64,000 nt of DNA from CAYQJS01 sp964417895 (GTDB lineage Bacteria > Chloroflexota > UBA6077 > SHYK01): NCBI GenBank assembly GCA_964417895.1, contig CAYQJS010000014.1:1-64000 (forward strand), read 5' to 3'. The notes under the pieces were generated by a model. The model was not told the DNA's origin and ran no database searches. It saw nothing but the letters and a program-made list of their open reading frames with translations. Both the position numbers and the translations under genes were made by a program. Below, piece by piece: positions 52,690-61,620 of the stretch (position 1 is the first letter of the stretch; every line of letters starts with the position of its first letter).

Positions 52690-53920
52690 CGATCGATCTC
52701 CTGTGCGCGGTACCGGTATGCGCGGAATACTTGATTCACCTCGGCGCCCGCCAGCGTGTCGAAATAGGGGTTCACGTACTCCCACACCAGGTCGCCATCG
52801 GCCGTCACCTCGAAGAAGCGGCCGAACCAGCCCTCATCGATCAGCGTATTGCCGTTCGGCAGGCGCTGCGCGCTCGATATGCGCGGGCTAAAGAAGTCGC
52901 TCACCCGCGCCTCCTGATACCTCCAGACAATCTCGCCGCTGGGAACGGCGACCTCGAGTACCCGCGAGTGGGGGAAGCTTGCTGCGCTCTCTGGATCGTG
53001 CTCGGGGTCGGGAAGCCGGTGTGGGCCGTTGTCGAAGATCAGCAGATTTCCGTTGGCAAGGGCCGAAGGGGTGTGCTGACCGCTAATCAGCGGAAGGCCC
53101 AGCTTCCATAGAATCTCGCCAGTTGGGCGGCTGAGCGTTACGACCTTGGAGATGTTGCGGAAGCTCATCGTGATATCGCCGTTCGGCCATTCTGCTATGC
53201 CGTTGCACTGTGTCCACACAGCCCGCGAGTCCATCGGCCACGGAATGGCGTCCTCCACTGGATCGAGGTGTTCCCAAACCCGCCACTCCCAAACGACTTG
53301 CTCGTCGGTCGTCACCTCCTCAAGGTAGTCGCCGTCCATGCCCCATGGGCGCTCCGTGCCCGAGACTCCGCCCTGCACGCGCGCTGCCAGGTCGGCCGAC
53401 AGCACGCCATAGCAGTCGAGGAGCACGTTGCCGTTCCGGAGACGGATGCCATCGTGATGGTGGTCTGGGTTGCGCAGCTCCCAGAGGACGTTGCCGTCCC
53501 AGTCGGCCTCCAAAGCCACCCCGGCCTGCAACACCCGGCCTGGGTAGGCTGGGTTCGGAATGGTTCCGTTGTAGAAAGCGTGCCGCGCTCGGTCAAGAAG
53601 CCGTATGCGCCTGGGTAAGGCATGTCCCAGGTGTGGACGACGGTGCCCTGCATGTCAACGAGGTAAACGGTCCGGCTCGCTGGGCCAAGCGGCTTGAACA
53701 GCGTGAAGCCATCGAAGGCGGCGCTCGGGTCGTATGCGCGTAGCCCGACGCCGCTGCGGCGGATGCGGACCTGATCGATGGGCGCCGCCGGCTGCTGCTG
53801 CTGCGAGCCCGCCAGGGCGCTACGCGCGGGTGGCACCAAGGCCGTCGCCATTGCAGCCGCACCGGCTGCAAGTTGTCCAAAGGCTCGTTGGGACACCCTG
53901 GTGCTCCACAAATCAGACAC
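52668..53920 (-). pseudogene. Arylsulfotransferase-family (ASST) secreted protein, frameshifted
   Basis: Start GTG 53920 with GGAGGG. A signal sequence (RVSQRAFGQLAAGAAAMATA) leads to VDMQGTVVHTWDMPYPG, the repeated W-blade motif of arylsulfate sulfotransferase-like beta-propellers. The frame is lost near 53575 in CGCTTTCTAC and resumes one base over with NGTIPNPAYPGRV, HHHDGIRLRNGN, HLDPVEDAIPWP, QHTPSALANGN and NPYFDTLAGAEVNQVFRAYR to the end. Joined length would be about 417 residues. One indel beside a T run separates the halves; it may be natural or an error. ASST-like proteins move sulfate between phenolic compounds outside the cell, but many homologs are uncharacterised. Confidence 0.75.
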
Positions 53921-54094
53921 TACACCCTCCTTGTCAGAATTGTTTTGCGGAATCCCTTCCAGCAGGCTTGGTCTTAGGCCCGCGGCGGCGAACTTCAGCG
54001 CTACCACGCCCAGGTGGTCGCCCGGGAGGTTGCGGATAGCCAGGGTTAGCGCGGCGCGGTCGCATCCACCGAGCTATGGGGGCCGTCACCTCAA

Positions 54095-54172
54095 ACCGTC
54101 GAGCGGCTCATGCTCGGGCTCCGTGGCGTGGTCTGCGGCAAGACCAAGCATCCGCACGACATTCGGCCATGA
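54095..54172 (+). pseudogene. IS3-type transposase scrap
   Basis: The frame reads TVERLMLGLRGVVCGKTKHP followed by HDIRP and a stop. V-x-RLM-x-x-LRGVVRGK is the helix-turn-helix text at the start of IS3-family OrfB (HTH_21). Only about 25 codons are left, and no inverted repeats are found. Confidence 0.4.
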
Positions 54173-54251
54173 AGCGGCTTCCCGTGCGCATGCATGGAAG
54201 GTTCGCCGGCTGCTGGGGCTTGATCCCCTGTCAGTCGGGCCACGTGCGTGC

Positions 54252-55793
54252 TCAGCGGGGCGCCGGTGGGATGATCCACGACGGTGGCCCCATGTGGGCG
54301 ATGCAGCCGGCGTCCGGCCGCCGCGTGGGATTGTTCAGGAACTGCAGCATGATCGCGTGGGCGCAAGGTGAGCCGCCGCCGACGTAGTGTCCCACGCCTG
54401 GGAACTCGAAGACGAAACTATTGCGCAGCGTCCGGCCGGCCATCCGCCCGAAGTCCGGCGGCGTAGTGGGGTCGTATTGGCCGGCGAGGATCAACGTTGG
54501 GATCGTGCTGACAACCGGCGTCTTGATGCGGGGCGAGAGGTGGGCGGCGCCCCAAGCCGCGCAGGTGCGGAAGTACGTCTCCTGTGTGAAGACATCGCCG
54601 ATCTCTGGTCGCACGCGGCGTCGGGCCGCGGCCACCTGCACCGGATTGGTCAGGTTGGCCTCCTCGGCGCATTGCACCGAGTAGTGCATGCCCAGGCTGT
54701 GGCCGTCGTCGAAGACGAGTCGGTCGGCGGCAAGGGTGAGCAGGGTTGTATCGCCCTGGCGAAGGCTTGCAGCGGCGAGTGGGAGGAACGGGATCAGGTC
54801 GGTATGGTAGAGGGCCTCGAAGAGGCTGTTCACGAGGCCATCGCCGGTTAAGACGACGGTGTGGACTGTGCCCGTGCGCGGGTGTTGGGCCTGATAGCGC
54901 AGCGGAGTGACGTTCAGCTCCGCGACGAGCTGATAGAAGGTGGCTTCCAGGTTGGGGTAGGCGGCGGCGCAGGCGCGGTCTGCAGCGCAGCCATTGAAGA
55001 GGAGGCGGAAGGCGCGTTCGATGTTGCCGAGGATCTCGACGAGGTGCGTGACCTGAGGCGGCATCGTTGAGTCGAGCACCGCGGCGCGCACGGTGTTGGG
55101 GTACATCTCCATGACCGTCAGCGCCAGGCGTGTACCGTAGGAGAGGCCCCATAGGTCGACGGTGGCGTAGCCAAGCGCGCGGCGGATGTCATCGACATCG
55201 GCGGCGCTGGCGGCGGTGGTGTACGCGGCGAGGTCGATGCCCGCACGCAGGAGGCGGTCTCGGCAGCGGAGCGACGCCTGCACCGTGCCTTCGGTCTCCT
55301 CCGCCCGGCTGACGTGCAGCCCGAGTCGCTGGTACTTGAGATCGGTCAGCTCCTGGCATGCGAGGGACGGCTGCGAGAAGCCGAGGCCGCGCTGGTCGAA
55401 CAGGATCAGGTCGTGACCGGCGGTGAGGTCGTGTGCCAGCGATCCGGTGATCACGGGCCCGAAGCGGTCCAGGACAGTGGTGCCGGGGCCGCCACCGAGG
55501 AAGAGCAGCGGCGGCGCGCTGGCGGCATTCCGCGCCTTGAACACAGCGACCGCAAGGCGGATGGGCGGACCGGCAGGTCCGCCGCGCTCCTCCGGAACCA
55601 TGACGAAGCCGCAGCTAACCGTTCCACCTTCGATCTGGCCCGCACCGAGCGGAAACGGGCAGGGCGCGGGCTGGAAGCGGGAGGCGCGTTGGAGGGAAGC
55701 CGGCGACGGGGACTGGGCATAGGTGTCCCGCGGCCGGCCCGACAGCGTGGTGCCGATGACGAGGACGGCGAGAATCAGGAGTCGCGCGTTCAT
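54252..55793 (-). CDS. Secreted alpha/beta-hydrolase (tripeptidyl/prolyl aminopeptidase-like)
   Basis: ATG 55793 is chosen: AGGAGG lies eight bases before it and a signal peptide follows (residues 4-27). The 513-residue protein has LLFLGGGPGTT (oxyanion loop), FDQRGLGFSQP, nucleophile Ser218 in GLSYG, Asp in AGQYDPTTPP and His in GVGHYVGG. A C-terminal TAP-like domain completes the Streptomyces tripeptidyl-aminopeptidase/proline-iminopeptidase layout. It probably trims peptides or esters outside the membrane. A palindrome (site A) lies 111 bp upstream of the start. Confidence 0.85.
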   Translation of the reverse strand: MNARLLILAVLVIGTTLSGRPRDTYAQSPSPASLQRASRFQPAPCPFPLGAGQIEGGTVSCGFVMVPEERGGPAGPPIRLAVAVFKARNAASAPPLLFLGGGPGTTVLDRFGPVITGSLAHDLTAGHDLILFDQRGLGFSQPSLACQELTDLKYQRLGLHVSRAEETEGTVQASLRCRDRLLRAGIDLAAYTTAASAADVDDIRRALGYATVDLWGLSYGTRLALTVMEMYPNTVRAAVLDSTMPPQVTHLVEILGNIERAFRLLFNGCAADRACAAAYPNLEATFYQLVAELNVTPLRYQAQHPRTGTVHTVVLTGDGLVNSLFEALYHTDLIPFLPLAAASLRQGDTTLLTLAADRLVFDDGHSLGMHYSVQCAEEANLTNPVQVAAARRRVRPEIGDVFTQETYFRTCAAWGAAHLSPRIKTPVVSTIPTLILAGQYDPTTPPDFGRMAGRTLRNSFVFEFPGVGHYVGGGSPCAHAIMLQFLNNPTRRPDAGCIAHMGPPSWIIPPAPR

Positions 55794-55892
55794 GACGTGT
55801 ACCTCCTGTTGGCGACTATGGGAGCCTGTATCGACCATCCGCCGTGGTGGCCGACGGCCTTCTTGGACAGCGTAGTCAGACGCTGGACGCCT

Positions 55893-55916
55893 GTCATGGG
55901 GCAATTGCCGGATAGG
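55893..55916. promoter_or_regulatory. Palindrome site A (degenerate)
   Basis: TGTCATGGGGCAATTGCCGG resembles sites B and C: same TGTCAT prefix and GGGCA-(A/T)-TTGCC core. Centre at about 55904, 111 bp upstream of the secreted hydrolase start. Confidence 0.5.
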
Positions 55917-56090
55917 GGTCGCGCTGCGCATTCCCTGGCGGCGGGGTCTCCCAGGTGGCTGCAGCAGGTTGTCGAAGGCGAGCCCCCACGGCGGCCGCAA
56001 GAAACGGAGGGCCGGAGACCGGGCCTTTGCCGCGCCGTCGCACACTCCTCTCGGATCACTGTCCGGGATGTGAGCCCTCCCTCGACCACC

Positions 56091-56161
56091 GTCTCAGGTT
56101 CTCGCCCTTGGCCCGTAGGGGCAATCGAGCGAGAATCCTTTACGACGCGGTCGCGCGGGCG
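56091..56161. repeat. 71-bp duplicated segment, copy 2
   Basis: Second copy of 52619-52689. On the minus strand it again encodes ARATAS and a stop, although no sulfotransferase precedes it. It is probably what remains of a duplicated block. Confidence 0.75.
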
Positions 56162-56248
56162 TGCTCGGGCGATGGGGAAGCAGCTGGGGCAGCCCGGACT
56201 GCCAATCGAGCTGCGCCAGGCCGGAGGTTAAGCCTGCTGGGCAGCGGC

Positions 56249-56275
56249 TGTCATCGGGCATTTGCCCGATGATGA
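56249..56275. promoter_or_regulatory. Palindrome site B
   Basis: CATCGGGCATTTGCCCGATG at 56252-56271, identical in all 20 bases to site C. It lies 16 bp beyond the stop of the Ldh2 gene and 460 bp upstream of the secreted hydrolase. A transcript-end hairpin is an alternative reading. Confidence 0.6.
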
Positions 56276-56286
56276 CCTGAGTGGGC

Positions 56287-57359
56287 TCACGCGTCGTCCG
56301 TCGGCGGTAACGCCACGTCGATCGAAGCGCACGTACGTGCGAGAGCCTCCCAGGTCCGAGCCGATATCGGCACCATGCCGGCGCTCGTGAGCGCCCGGAA
56401 TCGGCGCTCGCCGCGCTCGCCAGGCAGCAACAGCTCGTCCACACCCTCCATGCGCTCCCCGCCCTTGATCTGCTCGACGAGCGTGTCTACTCGCGCCAGG
56501 AACTCCGAGGTGGGCGTGAACGCCTCCGGGTCGATCGCCCAGATAGTGCAACCGAAGGCGCCGGGTCCTTCGAGGATCTCGCGCCCGACGGCAGCGCCGG
56601 CCAGAGCGCCCGCCAGGACCTCGACCATCAACGCCAGGCCGAACCCTTTGTGGGCGGCGTTGGGGTACCCGAGAGGCGCCATGAGTCCACCTCGGGCTCG
56701 CGCGGTGGGATCGGTCGTCGCATGGCCGCGGTGGTCAAGGAGCACTCCCTCTGGTAACTGGCGGCCGCTCTCGGCCGCCAGCTGCACAGCGAAGCCGGCA
56801 GTAGTGGTCGTGGCCGCCTCGAAAACGACTGTGCCATGGTGTCCCGAGGGCACGGCGTAGGCGAACGGATTCGTGCCCACGGTCGGCGTTCGGCCGCCCG
56901 GTGGCGCAACGGACGGCACCGCGTTGAGGCACGCGAAGCCGACCAGGCCGGCTTCGGCCAACCATCCGCGCGTAGAACCCGGGAGCGACTGGCTGGCAGC
57001 TGCGGATGCCCGCGACGGCCATGCCTCCCGCGTGCACTTTCGAGACACCAGCGCGTCGCCTCCACCACCGGCACCACGAGGCCGCGGTCGCCGTCCAGGA
57101 GGAGCGCCGAATCCGTCTCGCGCAGCGCGGTGATGTTTGGTCGCCCATTCAGGGCGCCGCGCCGCACCTCGTCGGTGAGGAACTGGACCAGGTAGACCCC
57201 ATGGCTCTCGTGCCCCCGTAGCTCCGAGTCGAGCAAGACGTCAGCGACCTGCTCGGCGTCCTCCACGGTGAGGCCGACTCGCTCGAAGGCCGCGGCGACG
57301 CACCCTCGCAGATCGCCGATCCGTACTAGCCGTGCCTTGTCCGCTACGTGCTCTGCCAC
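56287..57359 (-). pseudogene. Ldh2-family malate/L-lactate dehydrogenase with two frameshifts
   Basis: Start GTG 57359 after GAGG. In the first frame: VADVLLDSELRGHESHGVYL (catalytic His in ELRGHxSHG) and ALLLDGDRGLVVPVVEATRW. The second frame carries AGGMAVAGIRSCQPVAPGFY. The third (from about 56960 to the end) carries AEAGLVGFACLNAVPSVAPP, GGRTPTVGTNPFAYAVPSG and NAAHKGFGLALMVEVLAGAL. Together these cover the whole of a 340-residue Ldh_2 protein (NAD-dependent malate, lactate, ureidoglycolate or sulfolactate dehydrogenase). Two indels about 100 bp apart break it. The leader contains palindrome site C, 92 bp upstream. Confidence 0.8.
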
Positions 57360-57438
57360 ACGTCGGCCTCAGTTCTGCCTGAGCGGGCGGTGTCTTGCCG
57401 CTTCACGCGCCATACTATCGAACGCCGGCAGACTGCCC

Positions 57439-57462
57439 AACATCGGGCATTTGCCCGATGTT
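57439..57462. promoter_or_regulatory. Palindrome site C between divergent genes
   Basis: CATCGGGCATTTGCCCGATG at 57441-57460, extended by AA and TT to a 24-bp near-perfect palindrome. It sits between the divergent Ldh2 (57359) and DinB (57511) starts, 92 and 60 bp from them: a good place for an operator. Confidence 0.65.
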
Positions 57463-57510
57463 GCACATCCCTTGCGCCGCGGATAATGCGGCAGCAGGGA
57501 GGTGAACGCC

Positions 57511-58011
57511 ATGCCTCATCCACTCGTGGACCAGCTTCGCTACACGCGGGAGCAATGGGCGCTGGGCCTCGAAGGCCTGTCAGAAGAAGATGCGACGCAT
57601 CACTGCGGGCAGATGAACTGCATCAGCTGGATCATTGGCCATGCTGCTGCACAGGAACACCGCTTCTGGTTCGAGTACCAGGGGCAGCAAGGACCGTTTC
57701 CAGAGCCCGAGCAGTACGCAACGGGCGCGCCGATGAGCACGCCGTCCCTCCAGGAGACGCTGGATCTGTGGCGAAGGACGGTGAAGGCGGTCGATCCGGT
57801 CCTCGACACACTGACGACCGAGCTGCTGCAACACGAGGTGAAGAACCGCCAGGGCGCCACGCGGCTCATCGGGTCGATGGTCCGCCGCGTGACGTACCAC
57901 TACTGGTACCACACGGGAGAGATCCAGAGCATCCGGCAGATGCTGGGGCACAAGGACCTTCCCGCGTTCATCGGGCCAATCGACTCCATGGCGCCGTATC
58001 GTCCGGAATGA
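57511..58011 (+). CDS. DinB/YfiT-like four-helix metalloprotein
   Basis: ATG 57511 follows GGGAGG; a GTG three codons earlier is open. The 166-residue protein has the DinB-superfamily His triad: His44 in WIIGHAAAQEH, with His130 and His134 in TYHYWYHTGEIQ. Family members bind a divalent metal and include thiol S-transferases acting with mycothiol or bacillithiol. It is divergent from the Ldh2 gene across palindrome site C. The thiol link to the MshA/PIG-L genes at 37-39 kb is only a possibility. Confidence 0.8.
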   Translation: MPHPLVDQLRYTREQWALGLEGLSEEDATHHCGQMNCISWIIGHAAAQEHRFWFEYQGQQGPFPEPEQYATGAPMSTPSLQETLDLWRRTVKAVDPVLDTLTTELLQHEVKNRQGATRLIGSMVRRVTYHYWYHTGEIQSIRQMLGHKDLPAFIGPIDSMAPYRPE

Positions 58012-58058
58012 GAGATCGGGGGATGGGGAGGCCGAAGCCAGTGAAGGAGGAGCGCACC

Positions 58059-58820
58059 ATGTTCAAGATCTGGCACATGGCGCTAGGCATGGCGGTGCTT
58101 GCGAGCGTGGGGCTGGTGGCGGCCGGTGCAACCATGGCAGCGCAAGGCACGCACTGCGCAGACCTACCCGGAGCGTCGCAGCTGCGCGGCCTATTGCGGA
58201 ATGCTGCCTCGGGGACGGGGATCAGTCCAGCGCTCGGCGCTGGCACTGACGCAGGAGGCATCTTTGGCGGCGCGCGCATGTGGGGCGCCATCGTCAATCG
58301 GCAGGGCGAGCTATGCGCATTCGTCACTTCGACCGATGACCCTACGCAAGTGCTACCCGTTGCCCAGGCGATCTCGAAGGCCAAGGCCTACACGGCGAAT
58401 GGCGTGAGCCTCGACGATTTCGTCCTGCCGACGGCGCGGCTCTACACGATCACACAGCCGGGCCACTCGCTCTATGGGCTCAACCACTCGAACCCGTTCA
58501 ACCCCGAGATGCTCGCGGCGCCGAGCCAGCCCGGAACCGGGGCGAACCGCATCGCAGGGGGCATCATCACCTTCGGGGGCGGGGTGCCCATCTACCGCGA
58601 TGGCAAGATCGTCGGGGGGCTGGGGATCAGCGGGGATACCGCGTGTGCCGACCACGAGGTGGCGAAGCGGGCGCGCGACCTGGCGGGGCTCAACCCCGCG
58701 GGCGGGCCGCTTATCGATGACATCATCTACGCGGCAGTGGATGGACCAAGTCTGTTCGCCCACCCGCTGTGCCCCGCCACCAGGCGCAATGGAGTGGCAC
58801 TCGGCGACGAGAGCCCATGA
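58059..58820 (+). CDS. Exported HbpS/GlcG-like (DUF336) protein
   Basis: A 253-residue protein with AAGGAGG before ATG 58059 and an N-terminal signal peptide (residues 7-28, ending TMAAQG). The DUF336 domain shows AQAISKAKAYTANG, GGIITFGGGVPIYRDGKIVG and GLGISGDTACADHEVAKRA, the features of HbpS/GlcG proteins. HbpS binds haem or iron outside the cell and takes part in redox sensing. An insertion around residues 120-165 is longer than in GlcG. It lies 47 bp behind dinB, probably in the same transcript. Confidence 0.8.
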   Translation: MFKIWHMALGMAVLASVGLVAAGATMAAQGTHCADLPGASQLRGLLRNAASGTGISPALGAGTDAGGIFGGARMWGAIVNRQGELCAFVTSTDDPTQVLPVAQAISKAKAYTANGVSLDDFVLPTARLYTITQPGHSLYGLNHSNPFNPEMLAAPSQPGTGANRIAGGIITFGGGVPIYRDGKIVGGLGISGDTACADHEVAKRARDLAGLNPAGGPLIDDIIYAAVDGPSLFAHPLCPATRRNGVALGDESP

Positions 58821-58871
58821 ACCCAGGGAGGATTAATTCGGCGCACAGCTTACCGAAGGAGGACCAGCATC

Positions 58872-59213
58872 ATGGAGTATGCGCTGTTCGCGCTTCCGAT
58901 TCAGCCTGGGAAGACTGCTGCCGCCCGCGGCTTTCTGCAGGAGTTGGAAAGCGAGCGCAAGGGACAATACGCGGAGTCGGAGCGGCGGCTAGGGGTCACC
59001 AAAGAGGTCTGGGCGGTCCAGCAGACAGCGGGGGGTGACCTCTTTGCGATCTTCTTCCAGAGCGAGGATATCGGCGGAGCGCTTGGGAAGTTCGTAGGGT
59101 CTCAGGACACGTTCGACCAGTGGTTCAAGGGTCGGGTCAAGGATGCCACAGGAGTTGATCTGAACATGCCTCCAGGCCCGCTCAGCGACATCCTCTCGGT
59201 GTACGAAGCATAG
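58872..59213 (+). CDS. Small DUF6176-like alpha/beta protein
   Basis: A 113-residue protein with GAAGGAGG before its ATG. MEYALFALPIQPGKTAAARG, RRLGVTKEVWAVQQTAGGDL and FAIFFQSEDIGGAL show a ferredoxin-like (dimeric alpha/beta-barrel) pattern seen in DUF6176 and EthD-like proteins. The function is unknown. It follows the HbpS-like gene by 51 bp and probably belongs to its operon. Confidence 0.65.
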   Translation: MEYALFALPIQPGKTAAARGFLQELESERKGQYAESERRLGVTKEVWAVQQTAGGDLFAIFFQSEDIGGALGKFVGSQDTFDQWFKGRVKDATGVDLNMPPGPLSDILSVYEA

Positions 59214-59391
59214 CCCACGCCTCCCGTCGCGACCTTGACCAGTTCGCCACCGGGTTTCCGCCTACGCAGCGGGCCTGACGGCGCCAGGCCTCGACGACGC
59301 CCGTGACAGAGACGCCACGCTGGTCCACGCGCACTTCCTGCTGGCGGCACTAGAGGGTCACTTCGCATGAACATGGACGTTACCCCCCTCC
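59214..59391 (+). other. Spacer with a possible gene tail
   Basis: About 59280-59370 reads LDDARDRDATLVHAHFLLAA and LEGHFA before a TGA, like the end of a lost protein. I cannot name it. Confidence 0.3.
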
Positions 59392-59502
59392 CTAACCCTC
59401 CCCCTCACTCAAGGGGGGAGGGAGCCATTCCTCTTCCCCCTCGCCCTCGACGGGGGGGTGGTGGGGGTGACCGTGATTCCATTCATAGGAACTGGCCCAC
59501 TA
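59392..59502. repeat. GC-rich hairpin repeat, copy 2
   Basis: Shares with 41371-41482 the CCCTCGACGGGGG stem, GGTGGGGGTGACCGTGAT and AGGAACTGGCCCACTA. Like copy 1 it lies between convergent genes (here 58872-59213 and the LuxR gene ending at 59575). A third, partial C-rich/G-rich run follows at about 59538-59570. Confidence 0.65.
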
Positions 59503-59574
59503 GAGGAGCGATTCCGGAATGAGATGATCGGGGGCCTACCCCCTCCCCAACCCTCGCCCGCAGGGGGCAACCTG

Positions 59575-60342
59575 CTAGACGGCCCCCGCCTTCGTGAGCA
59601 AGGTGGCGAGCTCGCCCCGCGAGTGCACGCCGAGGCGGGCGTAGATCTCTTCGAGGTGCGATCGCGCCGTGCGCCACGAGATGCTGGCCGCGGAGGCTAC
59701 GTCCTGCGCGTTCATGCCGGAGGCAAACAGTCGGGCCACGTCCAGCTGCCTCGCCGTTAGCAGCGAGCAGACGCCTTCACCAGAGTCGAGTGAGCGGGCG
59801 TAGGGGTCCGGCGCGTCTTGCTCGGCCGAAAACCACAGGCTCACGTGAAACCCGCTCGGCCGTCCGGGCACCTGCTGCACTGGCAGCACATGCTCGCGCA
59901 CCATCGTCATCTTTCCGCTGGCATCTCTGACAACCATCGTCCCGTCCCACTCGCGCGTGGCGCGGTACGTGGCGCGCTGCAAGTCCTCTTCGGTCTCGAG
60001 GACCTCGTCGATCAGGCGGAGGGTGGCTGGCGCGAGGTTGCCCGCCTCGACCTCCTGGTAGAGGCCGCACAGACACTGGGCGAGCTCGTCTCTCCAGCGG
60101 GGAAACCGGTCGCGATAGGGACCGACGATGGCGGCTGGTACGAATCGCACGGGCCACGGCAGCTGGTCGCGAACCGGGTCGCCGATGGTGCTCGCGAAAG
60201 CGCGATTCACCGAGACGATGCGGTTGCGGCTATCTGTGATAAACGCCATGACCGGGAAGAGATTGAGACACGCGGCAGCGATCCTCAGGTCCGGCTGCGA
60301 GGATCGGATGTCGTCCGTGCTCACACACCCACTGTCCACCAT
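59575..60342 (-). CDS. PAS-domain LuxR-family transcriptional regulator
   Basis: ATG 60342 is chosen because GGGAGGGGG lies just upstream. The 255-residue protein has a PAS-like N-terminus (about 20-150, LFPVMAFITDSRNRIVSVNR as in PAS cores) and a C-terminal LuxR helix-turn-helix (about 190-250): LTARQLDVARLFASGMNAQD, SISWRTARSHLEEIYARLGV. It resembles MmyB-ligand or helix-turn-helix regulators that sense small molecules. A palindrome (site D) is centred 104 bp upstream, the same distance as sites A and C from their genes. This makes it a candidate autoregulator of that set. Confidence 0.85.
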   Translation of the reverse strand: MVDSGCVSTDDIRSSQPDLRIAAACLNLFPVMAFITDSRNRIVSVNRAFASTIGDPVRDQLPWPVRFVPAAIVGPYRDRFPRWRDELAQCLCGLYQEVEAGNLAPATLRLIDEVLETEEDLQRATYRATREWDGTMVVRDASGKMTMVREHVLPVQQVPGRPSGFHVSLWFSAEQDAPDPYARSLDSGEGVCSLLTARQLDVARLFASGMNAQDVASAASISWRTARSHLEEIYARLGVHSRGELATLLTKAGAV

Positions 60343-60709
60343 GCCGCACCCCCTCCCTTGCCGCGCGGGCGAGCAGCCTCGCGCGGCAGACCAACTGAAC
60401 GATCCGGACACAATAGCTGACTCCGTGGTTGCTGTAAGGGGGCATTTGCCCGACGTGTCGTTTGCCCCGACGGCGGCCGAGAGACTCGGAACTACGGCTC
60501 GCGGCTGCGCTTGCACCTCCTGTCCGGCTCGATGTGGGGTCTGGACGACGTGCCCTCAGCATAGGCGTGTCGAGAGGAGCCGGCATCCCCCGAAAGGGAT
60601 ATCTGTTGGCGAGGTGCGGGATAGTTTCCTCCGACGTCGATGTAGCGGGCAGCCTGGTCGAACCGATCCGCGGGGCTCTGCAGTGTGGTTTCGGCTTCGC
60701 GCATCCAGC
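60343..60709. other. Spacer upstream of the LuxR gene
   Basis: No gene is seen in these 367 bp. The only clear structure is palindrome site D. The far end abuts the stop of the hydrolase relic. Confidence 0.45.
60433..60458. promoter_or_regulatory. Palindrome site D (half-degenerate)
   Basis: GGGGGCATTTGCCCGACG shares the 12-base core GGGCATTTGCCC with sites B and C. The right arm keeps CCCGA; the left arm reads TAAGG in place of CATC. Centre 60445, 104 bp from the LuxR start. Confidence 0.55.
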
Positions 60710-61363
60710 TCACCTTACGTTCGCCCGCATCCACTCGATGATCACGTCGGCGATCTGGATGTTGTTCCTCTCCATCATGAGCATGTGGCTATTGCCGAAG
60801 ATTCTGAGATCGGCAGATTCAGGTGACGCGCTCGACCACCGGCACCGCTGATGCTCTGCACCAGCGCCTGGCACTGACTCATCCTGGGCTCCCAAGTGGG
60901 ATTGCCGATGGTCCGGTCTCCGAATATCGTCAAGACTGGGAGGCGGGTGAAGACCGACCGAATGTCGCTGTCGGAGACTGGGCAGCTCCGGGGCTCGATG
61001 GGCACCACGACCTTCACCAACTCCGGATGTGCGATCGCGGCCGCCAACCCTTGCGGGCCCGACCCGGAATGAACCATGAGCAGCGCCGGCCCGATCTGGT
61101 CGAGCAACGCGATGAACCCGTCGACCTGTTTCTGACTTTCGTTCGGAGCGAGGGTGCTCTCGGCATTTGGAACTAACTGAGCGAAGTACTGGTCCGCTGA
61201 CGCGTCGGGAAATTGGGAGTCGCTGTAGGGCACGCGGAGCTCGGGTCCTATTCGGAGACCTGTCCAAGCCCTCGCGTTGCCGCAGTGGCCCCGAGGGCGA
61301 GAAGGGCTGCAAGGACAAGGAAGGCCCATATCTTGTTGCTCAGTAGATGGTGGAGCTTCAAGG
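60710..61363 (-). pseudogene. Secreted alpha/beta-hydrolase, internally deleted and frameshifted
   Basis: A TTG at 61363 with ACGGAG opens a signal peptide (KLHHLLSNKIWAFLVLAALL) that stops after GLGQVSE. In another frame follow SADQYFAQLVPN, GFIALLDQIGPALLMVHSGS with the Ser-nucleophile-type HSGSG, and LPVLTIFGDRTIG. A last frame gives LRIFGNSHMLMMERNNIQIA and VIIEWMRANV before the stop. Intact relatives have about 150 more residues between the signal and the SADQYF part. One deletion and at least two shifts show a decayed secreted esterase-like gene. Confidence 0.65.
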
Positions 61364-61620
61364 TAATCTCCGTTGAACGAGCTACCTGCTAATAATTCGC
61401 GTTGGCGCGCTCGGTCCACGAGCGGGTGTAGAATCCCCGGCAAGCAAGCCGGTGCGCCCCACTGACGGACATAGGTAGACGGGACGGCGGTAGACATTGC
61501 TCCCCTCGCCGCAGTGGCGTCCGCAGCATAAGACCGGCGGGAAGGAGCCGGCGCGGCTGATCGGCCGCAGACTTGAGGCACAACGGCCGCAATTGGGCCG
61601 CACGGCAGCCGCTCCACTGT

